Below are positions 6,873-15,257 of a stretch of 64,000 bases of DNA, one piece after another (the first letter of the stretch is position 1; the number at the start of each line of letters is the position of its first letter). A model generated the notes under the pieces. The model worked only from the letters and a program-made list of their open reading frames with translations, was not told the origin of the DNA and made no database searches. Source of the stretch: Oscillospiraceae bacterium (GTDB taxonomy: Bacteria > Bacillota > Clostridia > Oscillospirales > Ruminococcaceae); the NCBI GenBank assembly GCA_025757985.1, contig CP107210.1:1116001-1180000 (forward strand), given 5' to 3'. The position numbers and the translations under genes are program-made.

Positions 6873-7828
6873 TATTCAGCACCGCCTTTCTTGGCCTTTT
6901 TGGGCTTTTGGTAGCCCAGCGGCGTCTGGTGGCCCCAAGCGTTGAACCACGGGGTCATCAGGTTGCCCAGCAGGATGGCGTAGCTCATGCCCTCATTCAT
7001 CGAGCCGAAGTGGCGGATCAGGAAGGTGATGAGACCGATAAAGACGCCGTAGAACAGCTTGCCCTTTGTGGTGAAGGGGCAGGTCACATAGTCGGTCGCC
7101 ATAAAGACGGCACCGAACAAAAGGCCGCCGGACATGCACTCGATCAGGGCGGTGTAGGCACTGCCGGTGTTCAGCGCGGTCAGCACAAAGACGGTGGCCA
7201 CGATGGTGACGGGGACAGTGGTCTGAATGGTCTTGGTGGCAACCAGATAGGCAAAGCCCAGCAGGATCGCCAGCACGCAGACCTCGCCCATCATGCCGCC
7301 GTGGAAGCCGAGGAAGAGGTCCAGCAGGTTCAGGCTGGTCTTGTCGGCCACGGCCAGCGGCGTGGCGGAGGCCAGCGCATCAACGGCCATGTCGGGGTAG
7401 ACATAGGCGGTCATGCGGGAGGTAAAGCCGAGGAACAGCACGATACGGCCCACCAGCGCGGGGTTGGCAAAGTTGTAGCCAAGGCCGCCGAAGAGCTGCT
7501 TCGTGATGATGATGGCCACAAAGGCACCGACCACGGCGATCCAGAGCGGCATGCCCACGGGCATGTTCAGTGCCAGAATGATGCCGGTGACAACGGCAGA
7601 CAGATCCCCCGCCGTGTTCGGCTTTTTCAGCAGCATTTCATATAAGTATTCAAACGCCACACAGGCCAGGGTGGTCACAGCCACCAGCACAAGAGCCTGC
7701 ACGCCGAAGATCAGCCCGGCAGCCAGCACGGCGGGCAGCAGCGCAATGACAACATTGCCCATCAGCCCGCGGGCGGTGGTTGCTTCGCGGATGTGCGGCG
7801 AGGCGGTAACGATCAGACGATCTTCCAT
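6872..7828 (-). CDS. rnfD: Rnf complex membrane subunit RnfD
   Basis: This is a polytopic membrane protein of 318 residues, homologous to NqrB. It contains the motif ALASATPLA with Thr156 as the expected covalent FMN site, and NPALVGR at about 122. RnfD is thought to form part of the ion path. It begins 3 bp after rnfC. It is the intact reference for the divergent paralogue at 56751-57770. Confidence 0.95.
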   Translation of the reverse strand: MEDRLIVTASPHIREATTARGLMGNVVIALLPAVLAAGLIFGVQALVLVAVTTLACVAFEYLYEMLLKKPNTAGDLSAVVTGIILALNMPVGMPLWIAVVGAFVAIIITKQLFGGLGYNFANPALVGRIVLFLGFTSRMTAYVYPDMAVDALASATPLAVADKTSLNLLDLFLGFHGGMMGEVCVLAILLGFAYLVATKTIQTTVPVTIVATVFVLTALNTGSAYTALIECMSGGLLFGAVFMATDYVTCPFTTKGKLFYGVFIGLITFLIRHFGSMNEGMSYAILLGNLMTPWFNAWGHQTPLGYQKPKKAKKGGAE

Positions 7829-7831
7829 CGG

Positions 7832-9199
7832 TTATTTGCCTCCTTTCCGCAGCTCGGCCATATACCAGCCCTTGGCAAGGCCCATCGTCTGGCTGACGGG
7901 GCGCTTGGCCGGGCAGGCGTAGGTGCAGCTGCCGCAGGCTACGCAGAGATCCACGCAGCGTGCCTTCAGCGCATCAAAATCCTTGTTGGCAAAGTCCTGC
8001 GCAATAACCACGGGCTCCAGACCCATGGGGCAAGCCTCGATGCAGCGGCCGCAGCGGATGCAGGCCGACGGCTCAGGCAGGGTGGCGGCGGCCTTGCTGA
8101 ACAGCAGCAGGCCGTTGTTCTGCTTCAGGACCGGGAAGTCCGCGCTGGGGGCGGCACCGCCCATCATGGGGCCGCCGAAGATGATCTTGCCCAGCTCGAC
8201 ACCCTCCTTGACACCGCCGCAGGCCTCGATGACATCGCGGTAGAGCGTGCCGATGGGGACCTCGATGTTCTGGGGTTTGGCGATGGCATCGCCCTCCACG
8301 GTGACGCGCTTCGTCACCAGCGGGATGCCGGTCTTGAGGAACTTGCCTAAGGTAGACACGCTCGTCACATTCATGATGACGCAGCCCACATCGGCGGGCA
8401 GACCCGGCTTGCCGGAGGGGCCGAACTGCGGCACCTCGCGGCCTGTGCAGGTCTCGACCAGCGTTTTCTCGGCACCCTGCGGGTAGCGCATCGGCAGGCC
8501 CTTGACCTCAACGCCCTTCATCTCGCGGGTTAGCGAGCAGAGCAGGTCGATGCACTCAGGCTTGTTGCGCTCAATGCCGATGATGCAGTGCGGGATCTCG
8601 CAGTACTTCATAACCGCGGCGATGCCGGAGATGATGGTGTCGCTGCACTCCAGCATCTCGCGGCAGTCGGTGGTCAGGTAGGGCTCGCACTCGGCTGCGT
8701 TGATGAGCAGCGTGTCGATCGTGTTGGCAGCCAGCTTGACATGCGTCGGGAAGCCGGCACCGCCGACACCGACCAGACCGCAGGCCTGCACGGCGGCCAG
8801 AAGGCTTGCCTTGTCGGTGACAACAGGCGGCACGCAGGCGGGGTCTACCGTCTGCGCGCCATCGGTCTTGATGGCAACGGCCGTTGCCATTGCGCCGTTG
8901 ACCATGCGCAGCGGGGCAATGTCCTGCACAGTGCCGGACACGCTGGAGTAGACATTGGCGGACACAAAGCCGCCGGCCTTGCCGATCACGGTACCGACCA
9001 TGACGGTGTCGCCCTTTTTGACGACAGGCTCTGCGGGTGCGCCGATATGCATCGACATGGGAATGACAACATGCTCAGGCACCGGCATCTTGACGGTCGG
9101 CAGCCCGGCTGTAGCCTTCACATGCGGCACAGCGGCACCCTTGGCAGAGCGCTTTAGGGATTTGAACAATCTGATTTCCCCCATTTCTCTTTTTGGCAT
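7832..9199 (-). CDS. rnfC: Rnf complex NADH-binding subunit RnfC
   Basis: RnfC carries FMN and NAD(H) sites plus two [4Fe-4S] clusters and transfers electrons to NAD+. From the ATG at 9199 the protein has 455 residues. The two cluster motifs CIRCGRCIEACP and CVACGSCTYACP lie near 380 and 419, and GVGGAGFPTHVK marks the flavin/NAD region. The start is uncertain: the ATG at 9199 (MPKREMGEIRLF) is preceded only by weak GGTG, and the ATG at 9184 (MGEIRLF) by AAAGAG at short spacing. The first of these lies inside a short MITE-derived hairpin. It is the first gene of rnfCDGEAB. Confidence 0.93.
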   Translation of the reverse strand: MPKREMGEIRLFKSLKRSAKGAAVPHVKATAGLPTVKMPVPEHVVIPMSMHIGAPAEPVVKKGDTVMVGTVIGKAGGFVSANVYSSVSGTVQDIAPLRMVNGAMATAVAIKTDGAQTVDPACVPPVVTDKASLLAAVQACGLVGVGGAGFPTHVKLAANTIDTLLINAAECEPYLTTDCREMLECSDTIISGIAAVMKYCEIPHCIIGIERNKPECIDLLCSLTREMKGVEVKGLPMRYPQGAEKTLVETCTGREVPQFGPSGKPGLPADVGCVIMNVTSVSTLGKFLKTGIPLVTKRVTVEGDAIAKPQNIEVPIGTLYRDVIEACGGVKEGVELGKIIFGGPMMGGAAPSADFPVLKQNNGLLLFSKAAATLPEPSACIRCGRCIEACPMGLEPVVIAQDFANKDFDALKARCVDLCVACGSCTYACPAKRPVSQTMGLAKGWYMAELRKGGK

Positions 9200-9249
9200 T
9201 GCCGCACCATTCTGACTGCCGATACGGCGGGAATCGTGCGGCGATGACC
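9195..9249. repeat. Short MITE-derived inverted repeat at the rnfC start
   Basis: This 55-bp sequence keeps both ends of the 172-bp element at 34619 and 40753. The left end GGCATTGCCGCACCATTC continues into TGCCGATACGGC; the right end is GAATCGTGCGGCGATGACC. The middle is missing. The ends are near-complementary, so the rnfC leader should fold into a hairpin here that includes the ATG at 9199. Confidence 0.65.
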
Positions 9250-9260
9250 TTTGATTCTCG

Positions 9261-9293
9261 CCCGGGCAGGCGTTGTCTGCTCCCCTGCCCGGG
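9261..9293. other. Hairpin in the rnf operon leader
   Basis: CCCGGGCAGG and CCTGCCCGGG form a perfect 10-bp stem with a 13-nt loop in the transcribed leader, between the promoter and rnfC. No U-tract follows, so it is not a standard terminator. Confidence 0.5.
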
Positions 9294-9312
9294 TGGATAA
9301 CAATACAGATAT

Positions 9313-9340
9313 ATTGTACCATTTTTCAAGGTCAAGTCAA
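9313..9340 (-). promoter_or_regulatory. Promoter of the rnf operon
   Basis: TTGACT and TACAAT with a 16-bp spacer lie about 115 bp upstream of rnfC on the minus strand. Confidence 0.65.
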
Positions 9341-9442
9341 GCAAGCAGGCGGCAGTTTTATGCCGAACCCGCAAGAATTGCAACAATTTTCGCAACCGAT
9401 GCAGAATTGAACTGCTGTATAAAAATTAACAATCCGACAAAG

Positions 9443-9473
9443 AAAAAAGCCCGGCAGCGAAAGCTGCCGGGCT
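9443..9473 (-). terminator. Terminator of the M20 dipeptidase gene
   Basis: An 11-bp stem AGCCCGGCAGC/GCTGCCGGGCT with a TTTC loop is followed by TTTTTC on the minus strand. Confidence 0.9.
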
Positions 9474-9478
9474 GTGAC

Positions 9479-10876
9479 TTACAGCTCGATCTCCTGCAGG
9501 CGGAGCAGGGCCAGGATATAGATCTTGAGGGCCTCGATGAGCTTCTCAAACGGGGTGCCCTCGTTGGCGCCGTGCATGGGGCCGGCAAAGTCGGGGATGG
9601 CAATGTCGGTGTGCTCGGGGCCGAAGCTGACGGCATACGGGAAGTGGCGCGCGTAGGTGCCGCCGCCCATCGTGAAGGGGGTCTTGCCCTCGCCGGTCAC
9701 ATCGTTGTAGGTGTTGATCAGGGTCTGGATGGCCGGGCTGTCGGCATCAATATAAAACGGCACGCGGCTCGTCACATTCTCGATGCGGGCGGCCGCGCCG
9801 CAGATCTTCTCCATGGCGGCGGTCATCTTCTCGGGATCGGTGTTGGTGGGATAGCGGCAGTCGAAGCTCTGGCGGATGATGCCGTCCTTCATCTCGATCG
9901 TGCCGCCGATGATCGTCAGCGGGTCAAACAGGCCGTCATCGGCGGCAATGCCCAGCGCACTGCCGTCCGTGGAGGCGTGCAGCGTATGCAGCACCTGCAG
10001 GTAGGCCTCCTCCTGCGGGGTGCAGACGCCGCTCTTGAGCAGGCAGTCAACGATCAGGCCGATGGCGTTGACGGTACCCTCGGGCATGGCGGCATGGCCG
10101 CTCTTGCCCCAGCCGCGGATGACGGTGGCACCGCCCTCCCCTGCCTCAAAGGTCACGCCCTCACAGGGAACCAGTGCGCCTGCGGCCACCTGCACGGTGC
10201 AGGCTGCGCGGTCAGGCACGGCGTTGTGGGCCACGCCGCCCTCAAAGGCGGTGATGATGCTGTTCTCAAAGCGGGGGCTGACGATCTCGCCGTTGAAGCC
10301 GCCCTTCTCGCCGTTGCAGACCGGGAACTCGGCATCGGGGGTAAAGCAGAAGGCGGGCATCGGGTAATGCTCGGCGTAGTAGTCTACATCGTGCATGTTG
10401 GTCTCCTCGTTGGTGCCCAGCAGGGCGCGCACGGGGTATTTCAGCTCAATGCCGCTGTCCTTGAGGTATTTCAGCGCATACAGGCAGAGGATGCTCGGGC
10501 CCTTGTCATCGGCCACGCCGCGGCCCAGCAGCCAGCCGTCCCGCACGCGGACGGTGTAGGGGTCGGCGTCCCAGCCGTTGCCCTCGGGCACGACATCGGT
10601 GTGGGTGATGGTGCCAATGAACTTCTGGCCATCGGCGATGCGGCCGGTCTCGGCCCAGCCGATGTAGCCATCGGCATTGAAGGTGTCAAGGCCCAGCTCC
10701 CCGGCGATCTCCAGCGCCTTGTCCAGTGCAGCGCGGGGGCCGGCACCGAACGGTGCGCCCGGCTCCGGCGTACCCTCAACGCTGGGTACGGCAACAAGGC
10801 GGGTGATGTCGCGCAGGATATTGTCACGGTTTTGCTCGGCAAAGGCGTCAATGGACGCCCAACGCATATCGTTCAT
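9479..10876 (-). CDS. M20 family dipeptidase (PepV/Sapep-like)
   Basis: This 465-residue cytosolic metallopeptidase is expected to cleave dipeptides. The M20 motifs are present: THTDVVPEGNGWDADPY with the first zinc-ligand His and Asp, VADDKG with the bridging Asp, and GTNEETNMHD with the catalytic Glu pair. MGGGTYARHFP and HGANEGTPFEKLIEA close the C-terminal catalytic part. The ATG follows GGGAGG at 9 nt; the reading frame is open further upstream but that part runs through the promoter and a palindromic repeat. It is a single gene with its own promoter and terminator. Substrate range is not predictable. Confidence 0.9.
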   Translation of the reverse strand: MNDMRWASIDAFAEQNRDNILRDITRLVAVPSVEGTPEPGAPFGAGPRAALDKALEIAGELGLDTFNADGYIGWAETGRIADGQKFIGTITHTDVVPEGNGWDADPYTVRVRDGWLLGRGVADDKGPSILCLYALKYLKDSGIELKYPVRALLGTNEETNMHDVDYYAEHYPMPAFCFTPDAEFPVCNGEKGGFNGEIVSPRFENSIITAFEGGVAHNAVPDRAACTVQVAAGALVPCEGVTFEAGEGGATVIRGWGKSGHAAMPEGTVNAIGLIVDCLLKSGVCTPQEEAYLQVLHTLHASTDGSALGIAADDGLFDPLTIIGGTIEMKDGIIRQSFDCRYPTNTDPEKMTAAMEKICGAAARIENVTSRVPFYIDADSPAIQTLINTYNDVTGEGKTPFTMGGGTYARHFPYAVSFGPEHTDIAIPDFAGPMHGANEGTPFEKLIEALKIYILALLRLQEIEL

Positions 10877-10905
10877 GGATGGAATCCTCCCAGAGTTTTT
10901 CTTCC

Positions 10906-10933
10906 AGTATACCACATTGTCGGAATTTGTAAA
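10906..10933 (-). promoter_or_regulatory. Promoter of the M20 dipeptidase gene
   Basis: TTTACA and TATACT with a 16-bp spacer lie 30 bp upstream of the ATG on the minus strand. Confidence 0.7.
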
Positions 10934-10961
10934 CGGGAAGTTGCGTAGAAAGCATGGCAGA

Positions 10962-11008
10962 GGGGCGGCGTCCTCGATGCCCCGGCGGCATGGGGCATGC
11001 CGCCCTAC
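10962..11008. repeat. GTAGGGG-type palindromic repeat
   Basis: A GGGGCGGCGTCCTCGATGCC core with a terminal CCGCCCTAC. It shares its core with the two palindromes inside the transposase gene at 18793 and 18964. Confidence 0.65.
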
Positions 11009-11104
11009 GGTTTGTGATGCCGTTTGGCGAGGCGGGGTGCCCTCACCCTGCCATGTAGTCTTGCCGCCCCGCAAACATTCACCGCAGCCTTCCCTCCCCG
11101 CCCA

Positions 11105-11329
11105 TCAGGGCGGTCTTTTCCTCTGTCCGCCGCAGTCGGCGGTGCGGTCGCCGGGTTCATCGTCCAGATGCAGGCTGACAAGGCAGTTGGGGCAATGGTT
11201 GCGGTGCTGTGTGCCCGCCCCGATGGGCACCACGACCCGCCCGCAGTGCTTGCAGGTAAAGGTGTCGTCACAGCGGTGGTTTTTATAATATCCGTTCTGA
11301 AATTGCTTGCGCTTGTTTTCACGGTTCAT
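11105..11329 (-). CDS. RNHCP domain protein, short form
   Basis: This 74-residue protein has the signature of RNHCP-type zinc-ribbon proteins: CKHCGRVVVP, the name-giving RNHCPNCL, and SLHLDDEPGDR…DCGG. Four cysteines arranged as two CxxC pairs probably bind zinc; the role of the family is unknown. The ATG follows GGGAGGA at 8 nt. It stops soon after DCGG (QRKRPP), whereas family members I recall continue for some residues, so it may be shortened at the C-terminus. It stands alone between sdaAA and the dipeptidase. Confidence 0.75.
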   Translation of the reverse strand: MNRENKRKQFQNGYYKNHRCDDTFTCKHCGRVVVPIGAGTQHRNHCPNCLVSLHLDDEPGDRTADCGGQRKRPP

Positions 11330-11577
11330 AGGGTGTGTCCTCCCGAATTTTTACAGTAAGCGGTAAAAAATCCGTATGGGAGGAACGCGTAGCATTTGGC
11401 AATGGCGCGACCTCCCGGTCAGCGCACAAGCTCCAAGGCACCTGATTTCAAAAAGCAGTTCTCCTTATTATAATAGTAGGAATATTTGCAGGGGCAGCCA
11501 TTGGCCGCCCGGGAAATAATGTGGTGGCGGCCGCAGCGTTTCCGGGTCGATGCCCGTCCGTTTGCTGCGGAGGAAAT

Positions 11578-12468
11578 TTACGCTTCCTCTTCCCTGCCGT
11601 TCATCGTCACGATCTCGCAGATGGCGCGGCCGGTCGGGGTGCCGGCGAGGCCGCCGATGCCGGTCTCGCGCAGATCTTGGCTCATCGCGTTGCCGACCTC
11701 GGCCATCGCATCAATGACCTCATCGGCCGGGATATGTCCGACCACACCGGCCAGCGCCATATCGGCGGCGGAGACGGCGTTCATGGCACCGATGACATTG
11801 CGCTTGATGCAGGGTATCTCCACAAGGCCTGCCACTGGGTCGCAGACAAGCCCCTCCAGATTTGTGAGCGCCATGGCGAACGCCTCGGCGCACTGCTCGG
11901 CCGTGCCGCCCCGGATGTCCACCAGTGCGGCGGCAGCCATTGCGCTGGCAGCGCCGACCTCCGCCTGACAGCCGCCCTCGGCACCCGCCAGCGTGGCGCG
12001 GGCGGCCACGACCTGCCCGAACCCGGCGGCAATGTAAAGTGCGCGGTGTATAGCGGTCTCATCTGCCAGCCCGCGCCGCCACAAAGGCAGCAGCACAGCG
12101 GGCAGAACACCGCAGCTGCCCGCTGTCGGCGCAGCAACGATGCGCTTCATGCAGGCGTTGCACTCAGCGGTTTTCAGCGCCTCGGCCATGACATCCGCAA
12201 AATAGCCGTCTGCGTAAAGTATGCCGCGGGCCGCAGCCTCGCTGACCTTGGCTGCATCGCCGCCTGCAAAGCCGCTCATCGAGCGGTCTGTGCTGCAGTA
12301 GCCGGCGCTGGTGGCGCACATGACCGACCAGAGCCGGTGCATCTCGGCCTCGCTCTCGGCGCGGGTCAGGCCGCTTTCGGTCAGGTCGCTTTCCAGAATG
12401 ACCTCATAGAGCGGCTGGCCGGTCTCTTTGCAGAGCTCGACCATATCCCGAACGGAGGAAAATGCCAT
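11578..12468 (-). CDS. sdaAA: L-serine dehydratase, iron-sulfur alpha subunit
   Basis: Deaminates L-serine to pyruvate and ammonia with an oxygen-labile [4Fe-4S] cluster, together with the beta chain encoded just upstream. The 296-residue protein shows the family motifs VAAPTAGSCGVLPA, EGGCQAEVG and VCDPVAGLVEIPC, whose cysteines are the cluster-ligand candidates. GIGGLAGTPTGRAI ends the domain. It starts 13 bp after the sdaAB stop, in the same operon. Confidence 0.95.
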   Translation of the reverse strand: MAFSSVRDMVELCKETGQPLYEVILESDLTESGLTRAESEAEMHRLWSVMCATSAGYCSTDRSMSGFAGGDAAKVSEAAARGILYADGYFADVMAEALKTAECNACMKRIVAAPTAGSCGVLPAVLLPLWRRGLADETAIHRALYIAAGFGQVVAARATLAGAEGGCQAEVGAASAMAAAALVDIRGGTAEQCAEAFAMALTNLEGLVCDPVAGLVEIPCIKRNVIGAMNAVSAADMALAGVVGHIPADEVIDAMAEVGNAMSQDLRETGIGGLAGTPTGRAICEIVTMNGREEEA

Positions 12469-12481
12469 TTTGCCTGCCCCC

Positions 12482-13138
12482 TTACAAATTTAATATAGTG
12501 ACCTTGACGATGCCAGGCAGAATGCGCAGCTCCCCGGCAATCTCATCGGGGATGGGCTCATCACATTCCAGAACCATGACGGCATAGCCTCCGGCGGCGG
12601 AGCGGTAGAGCTGCATCGTGGCAATGTTGACGCCGTGCCTGCTCAGGCAGGTGGTGACGGCTGCTACATGGCCGGGCGTGTCCTGATTGTGGACGATCAG
12701 CGTATTGTGATCGCCGCCGAAGTTTGTCGTGATGCCGTCGATCTGGCAGATGTTGATTCGCCCGCCGCCGATAGACGAGCCAACGACCTCCAACTTGCGG
12801 CCCGAAACACCCACCAGTCGCAGCATGGCCGTGTTGGGGTGCGCACCCCGCAGGTTGGCGGTGCTGATCTTAAAGTGCAGACCGGCCTCCTTGGCCAGTG
12901 CAAAGCTGTGGGGGATGCGGTCATCATCGGGCTGCATGCCCAGCAGGCCTGCCACCAGCGCACGATCCGTGCCGTGGCCACGGCCTGTGGCGGCAAAGCT
13001 GCCATAGAGCAGGATCTCGGCCTCGGCAGGCTGCTCGCCCAGAAGACGCCGCGCCGTGCTGCCAATGCGCACCGCGCCCGCTGTATGGCTGCTGGACGGT
13101 CCTGTCATAACAGGACCCAGCACATCAAATAAACGCAT
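12482..13138 (-). CDS. sdaAB: L-serine dehydratase, iron-sulfur beta subunit
   Basis: The beta chain of the two-subunit L-serine dehydratase has 218 residues. The N-terminus MRLFDVLGPVMTGPSSSHTA is characteristic of the family. A C-terminal ACT domain begins near residue 145 (NTLIVHNQDTPGHVAAVTTC) and may sense serine. The ATG at 13138 follows GGAGGTG at 7 nt. A longer frame upstream only covers the promoter region. First gene of sdaAB-sdaAA. Confidence 0.95.
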   Translation of the reverse strand: MRLFDVLGPVMTGPSSSHTAGAVRIGSTARRLLGEQPAEAEILLYGSFAATGRGHGTDRALVAGLLGMQPDDDRIPHSFALAKEAGLHFKISTANLRGAHPNTAMLRLVGVSGRKLEVVGSSIGGGRINICQIDGITTNFGGDHNTLIVHNQDTPGHVAAVTTCLSRHGVNIATMQLYRSAAGGYAVMVLECDEPIPDEIAGELRILPGIVKVTILNL

Positions 13139-13170
13139 TGCAGGCACCTCCGCATAATCGTAATAAAGAA

Positions 13171-13199
13171 AGTATACCGGATTCCCACCGGTAATGCAA
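13171..13199 (-). promoter_or_regulatory. Promoter of sdaAB-sdaAA
   Basis: TTGCAT and TATACT with a 17-bp spacer, about 33 bp before the sdaAB ATG on the minus strand. Confidence 0.7.
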
Positions 13200-13305
13200 G
13201 TTTTGGCGGGAAATACAAAAGAACCAAAGGATTTTGGGCAGCCTGCACAAAGAACGGATAGATGGATTGTCGTAAATGCCGGGGTATACGGGCGCTTAGA
13301 TAAAC

Positions 13306-13344
13306 CAAAAACCCGCATATCTTACGCAGATACGCGGGTTTTTG
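13306..13344 (-). terminator. Terminator after the tRNA-Ser pair
   Basis: AAAAACCCGC and GCGGGTTTTT pair around ATATCT/AGATAC-type inner arms. T runs on both strands make it potentially bidirectional. It begins 2 nt after the CCA of tRNA-Ser(GCT). Confidence 0.85.
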
Positions 13345-13345
13345 T

Positions 13346-13436
13346 TGGCGGAGTAAGAGAGATTTGAACTCTCGCGGCGGTTTCCCACCCTACGCCCTTA
13401 GCAGGGGCGCCTCTTCGACCTCTTGAGTATTACTCC
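13346..13436 (-). tRNA. tRNA-Ser (anticodon GCT)
   Basis: Acceptor stem GGAGTAA/TTACTCC, anticodon stem CGCCC/GGGCG with loop CTGCTAA (anticodon GCT), the long variable arm of class II tRNAs, T loop TTCAAAT and an encoded CCA. It lies 42 bp after tRNA-Ser(TGA) and is probably co-transcribed with it. Confidence 0.97.
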
Positions 13437-13478
13437 ACAAGTCAAAGTGAGTTTATATATTCACTTGTTATCACAAAA

Positions 13479-13569
13479 TGGCGGAGAGGATGGGATTCGA
13501 ACCCATGGTCCGCTCGCGCGGATCGCTGGTTTTCAAGACCAGTTCCATAAACCACTCGGACACCTCTCC
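13479..13569 (-). tRNA. tRNA-Ser (anticodon TGA)
   Basis: Acceptor stem GGAGAGG/CCTCTCC, anticodon stem CTGGT/ACCAG with loop CTTGAAA (anticodon TGA), long variable arm, T loop TTCGAAT and an encoded CCA. First of the two serine tRNAs after the promoter at 13599-13627. Confidence 0.97.
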
Positions 13570-13598
13570 ACAGTGGCTGCCGCCAGAATGCAGGTATT

Positions 13599-13627
13599 AT
13601 TATACAAAAAACGGAAGGGGTTGTCAA
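13599..13627 (-). promoter_or_regulatory. Consensus promoter of the tRNA-Ser pair
   Basis: TTGACA and TATAAT with a 17-bp spacer are an exact consensus on the minus strand. The -35 hexamer lies inside the hairpin that terminates the preceding hisK gene. Confidence 0.9.
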
Positions 13628-13635
13628 CCCCTTCC
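13605..13635 (-). terminator. Terminator of hisK, overlapping the tRNA promoter
   Basis: A perfect palindrome, GGAAGGGGTTG with its complement (13613-13635), is followed on the minus strand by GTTTTTTG. The hairpin core contains the TTGACA of the tRNA promoter. Confidence 0.85.
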
Positions 13636-13681
13636 TGCAATTTTCTTTTAAAAATTATTTGCGCAAAAATAACAGCACATA

Positions 13682-14509
13682 TTACAGCTCGCAGGGGGTG
13701 AAGCCGTCCTTACCCAGTACCTGCACCTTGGTGTAGCCCAGCTCCTTCAGCTTGGCGGCAACAGCCTCAAAACCGAAGGTCAGCGCCTTGGTATCGTGGG
13801 CGTCGGCGGTAATGACGACATTGCCGCTGAGCACCAGCCACTCCTTCAGGATCGCATCGGACGGGAAGAAATCCTTGCGGAAGCCGCGATACACCGCAGA
13901 GGTGTTGACCTCCAGCACGCAGCGGTTGCGGGCGGCGGTCATCAGCGCGGCGTTGGCGGCGGCGGTGTAGCGGGGGTCGTTCTCATCAAAGAACTTGCCG
14001 TCACCGTTGATCTTCTTGATCAGGTCGAAGTGGCCCAAGATCGTGGGCTTCTTCTCGGCAACCTTGGCCACATTGGCAAAATAGGCCTCGACCACGGCCA
14101 GCGCATCGCCGTCAAAATCATCGTCAATGCAGGCGCGCAGATCCTCCTCGCGCCAGTCGATCTCATAATACTTGCCGGTCTTGGGGCCGCGGACATAGTG
14201 GGTGCTGCCGATCCAGTAGTCGTACTGGGTCGGGTCATCGTCGCTGTAAAGGTCCCACTCCAGACCGCACAGAATGTCCATTTTGCCCGCGTAGCGCTCC
14301 TTAAGTTTGGCAATCTGCGCCTTGTACAGGGCGGTACGGCTCTGGGTCATGCAATATTCAAGATCGTGGGGGGTGTGGCTGTGGCCGCTGAAGCCCAGCG
14401 TCTGCAGACCGGCCTTCCAAGCCGTGACTGCGACCTCCTCGGGGGTGTTTTTGCCATCGCACAGTTTGGAATGAACGTGCACAGAGCTTTTCAGGTATTC
14501 GCCTGCCAT
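13682..14509 (-). CDS. hisK: Histidinol-phosphatase, PHP family
   Basis: Dephosphorylates L-histidinol phosphate, the penultimate step of histidine synthesis. The 275-residue PHP-type protein has metal-binding motifs HVHSKLCDG, FSGHSHTPHD, GLEWDLYSDDD, LGHFDLI, LEVNTSAVYRG and ADAHD. It is the last gene of the operon, 2 bp after hisIE, and is followed by a strong terminator. This class replaces the HAD-type phosphatase of enteric HisB. Confidence 0.9.
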   Translation of the reverse strand: MAGEYLKSSVHVHSKLCDGKNTPEEVAVTAWKAGLQTLGFSGHSHTPHDLEYCMTQSRTALYKAQIAKLKERYAGKMDILCGLEWDLYSDDDPTQYDYWIGSTHYVRGPKTGKYYEIDWREEDLRACIDDDFDGDALAVVEAYFANVAKVAEKKPTILGHFDLIKKINGDGKFFDENDPRYTAAANAALMTAARNRCVLEVNTSAVYRGFRKDFFPSDAILKEWLVLSGNVVITADAHDTKALTFGFEAVAAKLKELGYTKVQVLGKDGFTPCEL

Positions 14510-14511
14510 GG

Positions 14512-15168
14512 TTACTGCATCCTTTCCTGCTTGACCTTATGGTCGATCACATGTCGTTTTTCCAGCTCTTTGGTGATGTCCTCCACAGAAATGCCCAGCT
14601 CGATCATCAGCACCATCACATGGTAAGCAAGGTCGCTGATCTCGTAGATGGTCTCCTCCCTGTCGCGCTTAGAGCCTGCGATAATGACCTCGGTGGATTC
14701 CTCACCGACTTTTTTGAGAATCTTTTCCAGCCCCTTGTCGAACAGATAGGTGGTATAGCTGCCCTCCTGCGGGTTGGTCTTGCGGCCCTCAATGAGTGCG
14801 TACAAGCCCTGCCATGTGAACTGCTTCAGTTCATCGGAGACATAGACCGGGTTGAAGAAGCAGCTCTCGGCGCCGGTGTGGCAGGCAGGGCCGCTCTTGA
14901 TGACATCAATGACGAGCGCATCCTTGTCGCAGTCGGCGGTGATGGAAACGACCCGCTGCACATTGCCGGAGGTCTCGCCCTTGCGCCAGATTTCGCGGCG
15001 GCTGCGGGACCAGAACACAGTGCGCCCCTCGGCAATCGTCAGGGCCAGCGTTTCGGCGTTCATGTAGGCAAGGGTCAGGACCTCCTTGGTGTAATGGTCC
15101 TGCACGATGGCGGGGATCAGGCCGTTGGCATCAAATTTGAGGGTCTTGGAATTTTCGGTGATTTCCAT
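14512..15168 (-). CDS. hisIE: Bifunctional phosphoribosyl-AMP cyclohydrolase / phosphoribosyl-ATP pyrophosphatase
   Basis: Catalyses steps two and three of histidine synthesis. The 218-residue protein has an N-terminal HisI domain (to about 105) with the zinc motif SGPACHTGAESCFF and the ADCDKDA metal motif. The C-terminal HisE domain has KKVGEESTEVIIAG and YEISDLAYHVMVLM. The ATG at 15168 (MEITENSKTLKFD) follows GGAGTG; the longer frame upstream crosses a promoter and a palindrome. It has its own promoter although hisF lies upstream in the same direction. Confidence 0.95.
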   Translation of the reverse strand: MEITENSKTLKFDANGLIPAIVQDHYTKEVLTLAYMNAETLALTIAEGRTVFWSRSRREIWRKGETSGNVQRVVSITADCDKDALVIDVIKSGPACHTGAESCFFNPVYVSDELKQFTWQGLYALIEGRKTNPQEGSYTTYLFDKGLEKILKKVGEESTEVIIAGSKRDREETIYEISDLAYHVMVLMIELGISVEDITKELEKRHVIDHKVKQERMQ

Positions 15169-15196
15169 GGTGGACACTCCTAAAGTCATATAGTTT

Positions 15197-15225
15197 AGTG
15201 TACCTCTTTTTATGCGGTTTGGCAA
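15197..15225 (-). promoter_or_regulatory. Internal promoter of hisIE-hisK
   Basis: TTGCCA and TACACT with a 17-bp spacer, 29 bp before the hisIE ATG on the minus strand. It suggests hisIE-hisK can be expressed apart from the rest of the his genes. Confidence 0.65.
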
Positions 15226-15257
15226 GAGGTAAAGTGTAGGTTTGCTATAGTTACGCA

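Noticed and set aside
9251..10948. 565-codon plus-strand frame
   Set aside because: Antisense shadow of the M20 dipeptidase; Gly/Ala/His/Gln-rich composition is typical of complementary-strand frames here.
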